47,811 nucleotides of DNA from contig SXOX01000308.1 of assembly GCA_005776585.1 (NCBI GenBank), positions 1 through 47,811 of the forward strand. Reading direction: 5' to 3'. Numbering within the stretch: position 1 is the first letter of the stretch; every line of letters starts with the position of its first letter. The DNA comes from Pseudomonadota bacterium (GTDB taxonomy: Bacteria > Myxococcota_A > UBA9042 > GCA-2863065). This document shows positions 8,417-17,115 of the stretch, piece by piece. Both the position numbers and the translations under genes were made by a program. The notes under the pieces are model-generated. The model did no database searches, was not told the DNA's origin, and saw nothing but the letters and a program-made list of their open reading frames with translations.

Positions 8417-8509
8417 GCGCCGAAGATAGACGCGCCGAGGTCGCTGAGCAACGTACGCCGCCCGTTTTGACTTGCCTCGCCGCCGGGGGTGCCCTAAACA
8501 CGCGAACTG

Positions 8510-9619
8510 ATGCTCGAAACGATGCGCGAAAAGATGCTCGACCCGATGCTCGACCCGATGCTAGACAAGAACACCGCCCCCGCCTCGCCGACCGACGTCA
8601 AGTCGCTGGAATTCGACGCGCTGCTCGCGTGGGTCACCGAGCGTGGGCACACGCGTTTCCGAGCCGACCAGCTCTACCGCTGGGTCCACCAGAAGGGCGT
8701 ACGGGACACCGCCGCGATGACGAACCTACCCGCGGCGCTGCGAGAGCACCCGGAGCTGCGGCTGCGGCACCTGCATCGTGAGCGCGTCTTACGCAGCACG
8801 GACGGAACACGTAAGCTCATCTTACGGACTGACGACGGACTGCTGCTCGAGACGGTCATCATCCCCATGGGCAAGGGGCGGTTCACGCAGTGCGTCTCGA
8901 GCCAGATCGGCTGCAAGATGGGGTGCACGTTCTGCGCGACCGCGCAGATGCCCAAGCGCATGAATCTGGAGCCGTCGGAGATCGTCGACCAGATCTACCA
9001 CGCGCGCGCGTTCCTCGACGGCGAAGGGCAGGGCGAGGGCGTCGACAACCTCGTCTTCATGGGCATGGGCGAGCCGCTCGACAACCTCGAGCACGTCGTT
9101 CGCTCGCTCCGGATCCTCATGGACGCACGCGGGGCGATGTTCGGCTGCCGCAGGATCACCGTCAGCACCGTGGGGCTGGTGCCGCGCATCCACACGTTCG
9201 GCACGCTGGTTCCCGTCAACCTCGCCGTGAGCTTGAACGCCACGACCGACGAGGTGCGCAGCCAGATCATGCCCATGAACCGCAAGTATCCGATCGCCAC
9301 GCTGCTCGATGCGCTTCGGGCCTACCCCATGTCGCCGCGGCGGCGGATCACCATCGAGTACGTCATGCTCGGCGGGCTCAACGACACCGACGCCGACGCG
9401 CGGCGCCTGCCCGAGCTGCTGCAGGGCGTCCGCTGCAAGGTCAACCTCATCCCGTTCAATCCGTGGCCCGGCTCGGCGTTCAAGTCCCCCGAGGACGACC
9501 GGGTGAATGTGTTTCGCGACCGACTGCTCAAGTCCGGCATCCAGGCCAACATGCGCATGCCCAAGGGCCGCGACATCCAAGCCGCGTGCGGCATGCTGGA
9601 CGGCAATCAGCCGCTCTGA
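8510..9619 (+). CDS. rlmN: 23S rRNA / tRNA adenine-C2 methyltransferase RlmN
   Basis: This is a 369-residue radical SAM enzyme. The iron-sulfur motif CKMGCTFC (about residues 135-142) follows the typical FTQCVSSQIG. The later segments VFMGMGEPLDN, RITVSTVGLVPRI, NLAVSLNA and NLIPFNPWPGS are family hallmarks, and the methyl-carrying C-terminal cysteine is in QAACGML. RlmN methylates A2503 of 23S rRNA and A37 of some tRNAs, supporting decoding accuracy. The start is uncertain. The first 20 residues contain five in-frame ATGs in a 12-base repeat (MLDPMLDPMLD), so translation could begin at 8510 or at several later ATGs. It is divergent from sugE. Confidence 0.97.
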   Translation: MLETMREKMLDPMLDPMLDKNTAPASPTDVKSLEFDALLAWVTERGHTRFRADQLYRWVHQKGVRDTAAMTNLPAALREHPELRLRHLHRERVLRSTDGTRKLILRTDDGLLLETVIIPMGKGRFTQCVSSQIGCKMGCTFCATAQMPKRMNLEPSEIVDQIYHARAFLDGEGQGEGVDNLVFMGMGEPLDNLEHVVRSLRILMDARGAMFGCRRITVSTVGLVPRIHTFGTLVPVNLAVSLNATTDEVRSQIMPMNRKYPIATLLDALRAYPMSPRRRITIEYVMLGGLNDTDADARRLPELLQGVRCKVNLIPFNPWPGSAFKSPEDDRVNVFRDRLLKSGIQANMRMPKGRDIQAACGMLDGNQPL

Positions 9620-9626
9620 CGGAAAC

Positions 9627-11333
9627 TTACCGAGAGCGCGACGGCGCGAAGCGATCCGAGCCACCATAATCGGCGACGATCTCGACGGTTCCCGGTCGCA
9701 CGTCCATGGGCAGCCGTACCTCGAGCTGGAACCGGCCGTCGGGGCCGGTGGCGACCTCTCCCAGGAGCTTGACGACGTCTTCCCGGCTCGGATCGAGGAG
9801 CCGGAGGGTAACGGTGCCGGACGGCCGTGGGTCCGTGCCTGGTGGGAGCGGGCCCTCGGATGAGACCCGCCCGCTGATGGCGAGGGACTCGCCGCGGAAA
9901 GCGCTCGCGGAGAGGCCGAGGATCTCGGTGCGCGTCGCCAGCTGATGCGCGGCGCGGACCGGGAGTGCTGGGAGTGCGGCGTGGGCCGTGATGGCCGAGC
10001 TCGCACCACGCGGTCCGGTCGCGCGTGGCAGGCCCCGCACGGCGTCAGCGCCGGCGCCGCCCAACGCGCCCGACTGCGCCTGATGGCTGTAGCTCCCGGA
10101 GTAACGCGGCGGGAAGCCAAACGGGTCTTCGCTGGTGGCGACGTGACGCGTCTTTTGGCTGGCGTTCTTGACGTCCATGCCCTGCGCGCCCCCGCCGAGG
10201 TCGACGCGGAGCCAACCGGCGTTAGGCCCCGGAAGGAAGACCTCGACGAAGACGTGGGCCTCGTTGGCGACATACCGCGCGGGGATGCCGAGCCCATGGG
10301 CAGTGACGACGAAGGCATACGCGCGATGGCGACAGACTCCCTTCTTGCCCAGGGCCAGCGCGACATAGGTGCTGCGCTCGCCCTTGCCGAGCTCTCCGGT
10401 GTCGAAGTCGCGGAACCACCGCACGAGCCGCTGCAAGGTGACGGTGTAGGACTCCTTGCCCGTGAGGCCGAGGGACGCGGCGACACGGAGGAAGCCGGCG
10501 GTGAGCTCCTCCGGGAGCGCGGGACGCAGGGACTCGGGCACGGCCTCGAACGTCATGCCCGTGGAGGCCAGACCACCGAGTGGGCGACCGAACCACGCGA
10601 TCGGCGCGTCGATGACGTAGTTGAGCCGTACGCGACCGGTGTGGTCACTATCGTGTCCAACGTAGAGGTTGTCTGCGCCGTCCTTGAAGAAGCGCAGGGG
10701 CACCGCGGGCGCCGACTCGACCGACAGGATGCGCGACTCCGGCGCGACGGTCGGGATGGGGACGCGCACGCCCGGCTCGAGCTCGACGAGGATCGAACCG
10801 TAGAAGACCTCGTGCGCCTCATCGCGACGATTGCCGAGGATCTCGACCGGACGCAGGGTGCCATCGGCGACGTCGAGCGAGCCATCCTCGCGGACGCGAT
10901 CCTTGGCGGAGTTGCGCTTGAAGGGGATGGGGTCGGGATCGAAGACGGCGTGGTAGGTGAGCCACGGCTCGCGCCCCGTCTCGCGGTCGGGCCGTACGAC
11001 GCGCTCCTCGGTGTGGACGGTCGCCGGATCGGTCGGCTCGAATGGCTGCGAGGTCCGATAGAGCAGGTCCTCGTTGCTGCCGCTGCCGCGCGCGGGCGGT
11101 GCCGCCCCGACGCCCGTCGTGGTGGGCTCCGAGGACTCCTCGAAGAGGATCGCAGGGTCGGTTGAGGGCCCGGCGCGCAATCCGTCCGCGGCCGGGAGCC
11201 GCTCGTGCGCGATGGGGTCGGTCTGCGACGTCGGCCCCGCCCAGAAGTCACGTGCGACGACTGCGGTGGTCGCGCACGCAAGCGTGGCGAGGGCGAGGAG
11301 TCCCATGACGCGTCTTTTGGAGCGTAACCGCAT
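9627..11333 (-). CDS. Exported transglutaminase-fold protein
   Basis: This is a 568-residue protein from ATG 11333. That start gives a basic N-terminus followed by a hydrophobic anchor (MGLLALATLACATTAVVA). An upstream ATG at 11411 would collide with the divergent selenoprotein start, so it is disfavoured. The transglutaminase core lies near residues 365-425: the nucleophile in KKGVCRHRAYAFV, the His in ANEAHVFVEVF and the Asp in GWLRVDLGG, so the Cys-His-Asp triad is complete. Flanking regions look like beta domains. The C-terminal part (about 480-565) resembles an Ig-like carrier module (SGTVTLRLLDP, GRFQLEVRLPMDV). Bacterial members cleave or modify proteins or peptides outside the cytoplasm. 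The substrate is unknown. Confidence 0.85.
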   Translation of the reverse strand: MRLRSKRRVMGLLALATLACATTAVVARDFWAGPTSQTDPIAHERLPAADGLRAGPSTDPAILFEESSEPTTTGVGAAPPARGSGSNEDLLYRTSQPFEPTDPATVHTEERVVRPDRETGREPWLTYHAVFDPDPIPFKRNSAKDRVREDGSLDVADGTLRPVEILGNRRDEAHEVFYGSILVELEPGVRVPIPTVAPESRILSVESAPAVPLRFFKDGADNLYVGHDSDHTGRVRLNYVIDAPIAWFGRPLGGLASTGMTFEAVPESLRPALPEELTAGFLRVAASLGLTGKESYTVTLQRLVRWFRDFDTGELGKGERSTYVALALGKKGVCRHRAYAFVVTAHGLGIPARYVANEAHVFVEVFLPGPNAGWLRVDLGGGAQGMDVKNASQKTRHVATSEDPFGFPPRYSGSYSHQAQSGALGGAGADAVRGLPRATGPRGASSAITAHAALPALPVRAAHQLATRTEILGLSASAFRGESLAISGRVSSEGPLPPGTDPRPSGTVTLRLLDPSREDVVKLLGEVATGPDGRFQLEVRLPMDVRPGTVEIVADYGGSDRFAPSRSR

Positions 11334-11409
11334 CGTCTGCGCTAGCGTATCGGCAAGCGCGCTCGGGGCAAGGCCCAAGCGGCCTGGAATCGAGGGAGAG
11401 GAGAGCCGC

Positions 11410-11955
11410 ATGAGTCAACCGGTCTCTGCGTCGCTTGCCGACGCGATGGTCTTGAACCTCGAGGAGGCGTCGGTCCGTCTGGGCGACCAGTGGAATTCGC
11501 GCGGCGTCGTGCTCGCCTTCGTGCGGCACTTCGGTTGACTCTTCTGTCGCGAGCAGGTCGCTCAGCTCAAGGAGAAGCTCCCGGAGATGCATGCGCGTGG
11601 CTTCGAGCTCGTCATCGTGGGCTCGGGTGCACCGATGTTCGCGGCCGCGTTCGCCGAGCGCATCGGGCTCGACACGCCGATCCTCGTGGATCCGAGCCTC
11701 GCCGCGTTCGCCGCGGGCGAGTTCAAGCGGCCGATCCTCGGATTCTGGCGACCAGGGCTCTGGGCGGCGGTTTGGCGGGCGGCTCGCGCAGGCCATCGGC
11801 AGGGTCGAACGCGCGGCGACGCGCTTCAACTCGGCGGGGTCCTCGTCATCGACGCCGAGTCGCGGGGCGCGACCGTGCTCTTTCGCCACATCAGCAATTA
11901 CGCGGGGGACCATCCGAAACCGGAGCGGGTCCTGGCGGCGATTCCCGGTAGCTGA
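11410..11955 (+). CDS. Peroxiredoxin-like selenoprotein (PRXL2/AhpC-TSA type), UGA-encoded Sec
   Basis: The gene reads from ATG 11410, preceded by a GGGAGAGGAG-type ribosome site. It runs through an in-frame TGA at 11536-11538 and ends at TGA 11953-11955, giving 181 residues with the UGA as residue 43. The UGA sits where this family has its peroxidatic Cys: FVRHFG-U-LFCREQVAQL, i.e. a UxxC redox motif. Downstream sequence in the same frame continues the fold (GFELVIVGSGAP, LVDPSLAAFAAGEFKR, GDALQLGGVLVID, ISNYAGDHPKPERVL), matching PRXL2/FAM213-type thioredoxin-fold reductases. A hairpin follows the UGA at the spacing of a bacterial SECIS. A plain nonsense mutation is unlikely, given the exact position and the intact 140 codons after it. 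The end overlaps the convergent thiolase-like gene by 65 bases. Confidence 0.88.
11536..11577 (+). promoter_or_regulatory. Candidate bacterial SECIS element after the Sec UGA
   Basis: Directly after UGA 11536-11538, GAGC (11551-11554) pairs with GCTC (11560-11563) around the loop AGGTC. An outer CTTCT (11541-11545) can pair with AGAAG (11573-11577). The loop G-G-U begins 18 bases after the UGA. From memory, the E. coli fdhF SECIS has the same GCAGGUC core with GGU at about 19 bases. The element lies inside the coding frame, as bacterial SECIS elements do. Confidence 0.75.
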
Positions 11956-13762
11956 GCCGCCGCGCGCGCACGTCCGCGATGGCCGACTCGAGCGCGGCGA
12001 GCGCAGCTGGCGTGGCCTCCGCGCGGGAGAGGACGCCACGCCCGACGACCCCGGTCGCGTCGAGCACCGGTTTGCGCATGGGACCTTCGACCGACGCCAA
12101 CGCGACCAGGTCCCCATGCTCGGGCGGCACGTCCCCCGCCCATCGCGCGAGGCGGTTGCCCTCGCCGGTTCGGATGCCGAGCACCCAACGCCGCTCCGGC
12201 CCCAACGTGCGCGTCCGCGCCGCGACGACGCCACAGCCCGCGTCGAGCGTGACGCCCTCCAGGTACCTCGGCGTGTGACGTGGCGCGCGCAGGGGTCCAT
12301 CGTCGATGGCGTCGACCTGCGCAGCGTAGCCTGCCCGCGCGTCGCTCAGGAGCGCGGTGGCCTCGTCGCTCTCTCGGACGACCAGCGTCGCGAGCACGTT
12401 CGTGAGCGCCGAGCCCACGCTGGTGGTCACGAAGAACGGGCGGTCGAAGTCCTCGACGCAGTAGGTGCCGCGGGGATGGGGGACCAGGTAGTCGCGCGCC
12501 CGCGTCATGGCGTGAAAGGCCTTGGCGATCTGGAAGAGGCCCGAGTTCCCCAACGCATGACCGCTCGCGCAGAGACCGCCGAGCGGGTTGCCGATGCCCG
12601 ACAGGAAGCGCTCGAGGATCCACGCGCGTCCGGCTTCGGGCGGCAGGCGCGGGTCGAGCGTCGCGGCGAGCTCCGTCAAAAACGCCAGCTCGATGGCCGG
12701 GAAGGCATCGTGAAGGATGCCGCGCGTCGAGCGCTCGTCGGTGAGCAGCGCCGGGAGCACCTCAGCGTCGTGGCACAGGCTGCGCAGCGCGCGTCGAATG
12801 GCGGAGTGACGGTGCAGGGGGCCCGTGCGCCCCGCGAGCGCGACGCGCGTGTGTCCTTCGCCCATGCCGAGCAGGCGAATGAGCCTCGCACCGCCAATGG
12901 CCGACGCCTCCGCCAAGCCGCGATTGGTCGTGAGCACCACGGCCGTCGCGCCGTTCGAGGGGGCGCCGACGTCGTGCAGCCGGTACCAGGGCGTCGTGAG
13001 CGGCGTCCCCCGATAGCGCTCCGCGGTGATCCAGGTGTCGGGTCGCTCGAGCTCCTTGGCCGGCTGCATCGCTCGCGGGTACATGGCCGCGTACTCGTAT
13101 TTTGCGAGCGTCACCGTCTCGATGAGCGCGCGCCACGTGGCCTCCGGGTAGCCCGAGAGCCAGGCAGCATGGTCGAGGAGGAGATCGCCGACCGACAGCA
13201 TCGTCATGCCGTAGCCGTCGGCCTCCAGCGGATCGACCACCGACCGGATCCACGACGCGTTGTCGGCTCGGTCCTGACGTCGCTGGACTTCCGCCGCCTC
13301 CGGATCGAGCCCCTCGGTCACCGAGAACATCTGCTCTCCGGCCACGACGAGCACCGTCTCGTGCCGCCCCGCCTGCAGATCCCGAACCGCGCGCAGCAGC
13401 GCAAACGCGCCCGACTCGGAGGTGCCCCAGGGCGCGTGGAGGGCCGTGCCGTCGCGGCGATCGCTCCGCAGGTGCTCGAGCCCGAGCTCGGTTCGGAGGT
13501 GGTTCGGGATGTGGTTGGGGTGCAGCCGCATGCGGGGGCGAGACTGAAGGATGCCCATCGAGCCGAAGTACACGGCCTCGACCTGGTGACGCAGCGCCGG
13601 CACCGCCGAGAGCGCCTCGGAGGCGGCCTCCACGCACTGGTCCTGGAGCGGCCGGACCGCGAAGGCACCGACCGTGCGGTCACGAATGGGTCCATCTTGA
13701 AGCGCTGCCGTCGCGAGGTAGATGGCAGGGCTGACCTTCGGGTCGGGCAACGCGCTGGGCAC
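11891..13762 (-). CDS. Thiolase-like protein with Ser in place of the nucleophilic Cys
   Basis: This is a 623-residue protein from GTG 13762. The thiolase fold is shown by WGTSESGAFALLRAVRDLQAGRHETVLVVAGEQM (about residues 112-145), aligned to the usual CxSG...A...I..G....vlv.G.E.M, and by NPLGGLCASGHALGNSG near residue 420. In the first motif the catalytic Cys is Ser, while the His of the second is kept. It may therefore be non-condensing or have altered chemistry, like other thiolase-like partners (inference). The C-terminal ~130 residues form a separate beta-rich region (VTLDAGCGVVAARTRT, GDLVALASVEG) that may be an OB-like domain, as in DUF35 partners. The 3' end overlaps the selenoprotein gene by 65 bases. 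Confidence 0.7.
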   Translation of the reverse strand: MPSALPDPKVSPAIYLATAALQDGPIRDRTVGAFAVRPLQDQCVEAASEALSAVPALRHQVEAVYFGSMGILQSRPRMRLHPNHIPNHLRTELGLEHLRSDRRDGTALHAPWGTSESGAFALLRAVRDLQAGRHETVLVVAGEQMFSVTEGLDPEAAEVQRRQDRADNASWIRSVVDPLEADGYGMTMLSVGDLLLDHAAWLSGYPEATWRALIETVTLAKYEYAAMYPRAMQPAKELERPDTWITAERYRGTPLTTPWYRLHDVGAPSNGATAVVLTTNRGLAEASAIGGARLIRLLGMGEGHTRVALAGRTGPLHRHSAIRRALRSLCHDAEVLPALLTDERSTRGILHDAFPAIELAFLTELAATLDPRLPPEAGRAWILERFLSGIGNPLGGLCASGHALGNSGLFQIAKAFHAMTRARDYLVPHPRGTYCVEDFDRPFFVTTSVGSALTNVLATLVVRESDEATALLSDARAGYAAQVDAIDDGPLRAPRHTPRYLEGVTLDAGCGVVAARTRTLGPERRWVLGIRTGEGNRLARWAGDVPPEHGDLVALASVEGPMRKPVLDATGVVGRGVLSRAEATPAALAALESAIADVRARRLSYRESPPGPAPVSDGPPRNC

Positions 13763-13835
13763 GCCGCACCCTGACGCATCGCATCGATTGCTGCAAGCCC
13801 CTTGCTGTCGTGGCGCGATGGCCTAGCCTTGCGCT

Positions 13836-16073
13836 GTGTCGACCGCGTCCTCCGACCTGACCCTCCTCCGCATCGACGGCATGCGGTGCGCGGCGTGCTC
13901 GGGGACGGTCGAGGCGGCGCTGCGCGCGGTCCCAGGGATCACACGCGCTACGGTCAACTACGCCACGGGCACGGCCGCGGTCGCCGGTGCGGCCTCGCTG
14001 CCAGCGCTGTTGGACGCCGTACGCGGCGCCGGCTATCAGGCCCAACCCGCCGTGCGCGGCGCGTCGGACACGGCGCCGACCGTGCACTCGGAGGCGCCAC
14101 GCCGCCTGGAGGTCGCGCTCGCCCTGGTCTTCGCGGCGATCATCGCCACGCTGTCCATGAGCGGCCTCCACGTCCCGGGCTCGGGCTGGATCGAGCTTGC
14201 GTTGGCGACCGTGGTCGTCTTTTGGTTTGGCCGCGCCTCGCTCGTCGGCGCCGTACATCAGGCGCGCTTCGGTCGCGCCAACATGGACACGCTCATCGCG
14301 CTCGGCACCGTCTCCGCCTTTGCGTATTCGACCTGGCTCCTCGTCGGGCCGTTGCTCAGCGGCGTGCCACCCGAGTCGGGGGCCTTCTGCGCCGGCTGCA
14401 CCCAGGTGCACCTGCACTTCGAGTCGGCGGCCGTCATCGTCGCCTTCACGCTGCTAGGTCGCGCGGTCGAGCACAGCGCCCGGTCGCGCACCCGCTCCGC
14501 CTTGGACGCGCTCGCCGCGCTGGCTCCGCAGACGGCTCACCGATGGCGCGCGGACGGCACGTTGGAGGACGTCGCTGCCGCGTCGCTCGTCGTCGACGAC
14601 CGCGTCCTCGTCCGCCCCGGCGAGACGGTCCCGGCCGACGGCGTGGTCTGGAGCGGAGAGGCGCGCGTCGACGAGTCGCTCGTCACGGGCGAGTCCCGCC
14701 CGGCAAAGCGTGCCGTCGGGGAGCCCGTCTACGCAGCCACGCTGGCCCTGGGCTCGGCACCCTTCGAGGTGCGCGTCCGCGAGACCGGAGAGGGAACGCT
14801 GTTGTCCCACCTGCTGCTGCTCGTGGCGCAGGCAGAGGCCAGTCGGGCTCCCGTGCAACGTCTGGCCGACCAGGTCAGCGGCTGGTTCGTGCCCGTCGTT
14901 CTGGTGCTCGCGGCCGCCGTGGCCCTGGTCTCGGGGCTCGAGCCCGCGGTCGCGGTGCTGGTCGTCGCCTGTCCCTGCGCGCTCGGTCTGGCCACGCCCG
15001 CCGCACTCTCGGTGGCGCTTGGCCGCGCAGCTCGGTCCGGCGTCCTCTTTCGCGATGCCGCGGCGCTGGAGCGCCTGGGTCGCAGTCCGAACGCCTCACC
15101 GCTCACGGTGGTCCTCGACAAGACGGGCACCATCACGCAGGGCAAGCCGTCCGTCGTCGAGGTGCAGGTGCTTCCGGGCGCCGACTCCGCCGACGTGCTC
15201 TCGCTCGCCGGCACGCTGGAGCTCTACAGCGACCATCCTCTCGCCACCGCGCTCCGGGCACACGCCGAGGCCGCGGGCGCACCCATGGCCGACCTGCGCA
15301 ACGTCGAGGTCGTGCGCGGCGAAGGCGTCGTCGGAGCACGCGCCGACGAGACCCGCGTCGCCATCGGCAGCAGCGACCTCTTGGCGCGCCTCGGGGTCCC
15401 CATCCCGCCGCAGCTCTCGGCAGGCGCAGGTGCCGAGACGCGGGTCCTCCTGGCCGTGGGCGATACGGCGGTCGCGCAGTTCTTGCTGTCGGATCCACCC
15501 AAGTCCGAAGCCGCCGCAGCGCTGGCAGCGCTGCGCTCACTCGGCGCGCGCCTCGTGCTCCTGACCGGGGACGACGAACGTACGGCGCAGGCCATCGCGC
15601 GCCAGGTCGGTGGCTTCGATGCGGTCCACGCGGGCGTCAAGCCCGCCGGCAAGGTCGCCGTCGTCCAATCGCTCGACGACCAGGCCCGCACCCTCGTCAT
15701 GGTCGGCGATGGCTCGAACGACGCCCCTGCGCTGGCCGCCGCGCACGTAGGCATCGCGCTCGGCACAGGGACCGAGGCGGCCATGTCCGCGGCTCCAGTC
15801 ACGGTGCTCCACGGTGAGCTGCGCGGCGTCGTCTTCGCGGTTCGACTCGCGCGGCAGACGCGCACGATCATCGTCCAGAACCTGGCCTGGGCCTTTGGCT
15901 ACAACGCCGTCGCCATCCCGCTCGCGGCTCTAGGCATGCTGCACCCGACCGTGGCGGCGCTCGCCATGTCGTTCTCGAGCGTCGCCGTCGTGGCCAACGC
16001 GCTCCGACTGCGAGGACGGCGCCGGCCGCATCTCCAAGCCGCTGCGGAAGTGGCCTCGCCGACAATGGCGTGA
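13836..16073 (+). CDS. copA: Copper-exporting P1B-type ATPase
   Basis: This is a 745-residue protein from GTG 13836. It has one N-terminal heavy-metal-binding domain (GMRCAACSG, residues 14-22), then eight membrane helices with the CPC ion site (VACPCALGLATP). The actuator loop has VTGESRP in the TGE position, the phosphorylation motif is LDKTGTITQGKP, the nucleotide-domain motif is SDHPL, and the hinge is MVGDGSNDAPAL. All catalytic motifs are intact. It pumps Cu(I) out of the cytoplasm at the cost of ATP. A short Cys/His loop between helices 3 and 4 (FCAGCTQVHLHFES) is an unusual potential metal site. Its stop overlaps the ccmC start (GTGA), suggesting supply of copper and heme to periplasmic cytochromes or an oxidase. 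Confidence 0.96.
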   Translation: MSTASSDLTLLRIDGMRCAACSGTVEAALRAVPGITRATVNYATGTAAVAGAASLPALLDAVRGAGYQAQPAVRGASDTAPTVHSEAPRRLEVALALVFAAIIATLSMSGLHVPGSGWIELALATVVVFWFGRASLVGAVHQARFGRANMDTLIALGTVSAFAYSTWLLVGPLLSGVPPESGAFCAGCTQVHLHFESAAVIVAFTLLGRAVEHSARSRTRSALDALAALAPQTAHRWRADGTLEDVAAASLVVDDRVLVRPGETVPADGVVWSGEARVDESLVTGESRPAKRAVGEPVYAATLALGSAPFEVRVRETGEGTLLSHLLLLVAQAEASRAPVQRLADQVSGWFVPVVLVLAAAVALVSGLEPAVAVLVVACPCALGLATPAALSVALGRAARSGVLFRDAAALERLGRSPNASPLTVVLDKTGTITQGKPSVVEVQVLPGADSADVLSLAGTLELYSDHPLATALRAHAEAAGAPMADLRNVEVVRGEGVVGARADETRVAIGSSDLLARLGVPIPPQLSAGAGAETRVLLAVGDTAVAQFLLSDPPKSEAAAALAALRSLGARLVLLTGDDERTAQAIARQVGGFDAVHAGVKPAGKVAVVQSLDDQARTLVMVGDGSNDAPALAAAHVGIALGTGTEAAMSAAPVTVLHGELRGVVFAVRLARQTRTIIVQNLAWAFGYNAVAIPLAALGMLHPTVAALAMSFSSVAVVANALRLRGRRRPHLQAAAEVASPTMA

Positions 16074-16813
16074 TAGCGTCTCCCGCCGTGAACGCTACGT
16101 CCACACGCAAGCCCAGCCACGTCTTTACGGCCTTTCTGATTGCGGGCCTCGTCCTGTCGCTCCTGGCGCTCTACTGGATATTCCTGCGAGCGCCCACAGA
16201 AGCCATGATGGGTATCGTCCAGAAGATCTTCTACTTCCACGTGCCGGCCGCGATCTGCATGCAGACGCTGTTCTTCCTCTGCGCCGGCGCCAGCGCGTGG
16301 GTGCTCATCAAGGACAGCGATCGCGCCGACCGACTGGCTCACGCAGCGGCCGAGGTCGGCGTGCTCATGGCGGCGTTCGTGCTCATCACGGGGCCCCTGT
16401 GGGCGCGCAAGGCCTGGGGTCACTACTGGGAGTGGGAGCCGCGCCTTACGCTCACGATGGTCGTCCTGTTCATGTACGTCGCCTACCTCGCGCTTCGCAG
16501 CTTCACCGGCGGCGCAGGCCACGGAGACGCGACGCGCCGCATCGCCGCCGGGCTCGCCATCGCGGGCGCGCCGGGGGTCTACCTAGTCAAGATCGCTGTC
16601 GAGAAGTGGCGTGGCACGCATCCGCGCGTGATCTGGTCGGGCGGGCTGCAGGACCCGGACATGCTGACAGCGTTTCTGTTGGGCATCGGTGCCTTCGTTT
16701 GCATTACCGTGTCCCTCGTGTGGATGCGCACACGCCTGCGGGCCACCGAGGACGCCGCGGAGGGGCTGCTGCTCGACCTGATCGAGCGCGACATCGTCGA
16801 GGAGCGAACATGA
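16070..16813 (+). CDS. ccmC: Heme exporter / cytochrome c maturation protein CcmC
   Basis: This is a 247-residue protein from GTG 16070 (or GTG 16088), with six hydrophobic helices. The heme-handling signature WGHYWEWEPRLT replaces the usual WGTWWVWDARLT. The conserved histidines are in FYFHVPAA and KWRGTHPRVIW. CcmC loads heme onto CcmE in system I cytochrome c maturation at the inner membrane. The start overlaps copA by 4 bases and the stop overlaps the ccmD-like gene by 4 bases. Other ccm genes (ccmA, B, E, F) are not in the window. The WEP in place of WDA is an unusual variant but keeps an acidic residue. Confidence 0.93.
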   Translation: MIASPAVNATSTRKPSHVFTAFLIAGLVLSLLALYWIFLRAPTEAMMGIVQKIFYFHVPAAICMQTLFFLCAGASAWVLIKDSDRADRLAHAAAEVGVLMAAFVLITGPLWARKAWGHYWEWEPRLTLTMVVLFMYVAYLALRSFTGGAGHGDATRRIAAGLAIAGAPGVYLVKIAVEKWRGTHPRVIWSGGLQDPDMLTAFLLGIGAFVCITVSLVWMRTRLRATEDAAEGLLLDLIERDIVEERT

Positions 16814-17115
16814 TCGGTCGTACTTTTCGCGCGGTGGTGGCACTCGTGCTCACCCTCGGCGCGCTCTGGGCTCCGGGGGCCATGGCCGCCGAGGACGGCG
16901 GGACCGAGCCCACGCAGTTCGTCGCCGCGACGCATCAGGAGAAGATCGACGGCGGTCCGTTTCTGCTCGCGGCATACGCGGTCATCTGGGCCGGACTGTT
17001 TCTCTATCTGTGGTCGCTCCAGCGGCGCCAGGCCAAACTCGAGTCGGACGTCGCCACGCTGCGTGACGCGCTCACGCGCTATGACGCCGGCAAGGGCGCA
17101 GGACCAAAAGCATGA
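16810..17115 (+). CDS. CcmD-like small membrane protein
   Basis: This is a 101-residue protein whose ATG overlaps the ccmC stop. It has a signal-like first segment (FRAVVALVLTLGALWAPGAMAAED) and a second helix (FLLAAYAVIWAGLFLYLWSLQRRQAKLESDV) followed by a basic/acidic coiled tail. CcmD is a small single-helix protein placed next to CcmC that helps release holo-CcmE. Position, the AAYAVIWAGLFLYLWSLQRR helix and the tail fit CcmD, but the N-terminal signal segment makes it longer than usual. Assigned mostly by context. Confidence 0.7.
   Translation: MIGRTFRAVVALVLTLGALWAPGAMAAEDGGTEPTQFVAATHQEKIDGGPFLLAAYAVIWAGLFLYLWSLQRRQAKLESDVATLRDALTRYDAGKGAGPKA

Noticed and set aside
8417..8509. Guanidine riboswitch upstream of sugE
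   Set aside because: The 93-base gap shows no recognisable guanidine aptamer pattern on the minus strand. Absence could not be tested further by eye.
11591..13774. 727-codon plus-strand frame over the thiolase-like gene
   Set aside because: Antisense shadow: Arg/Ala-rich, no motifs, and overlaps a gene with clear thiolase blocks.
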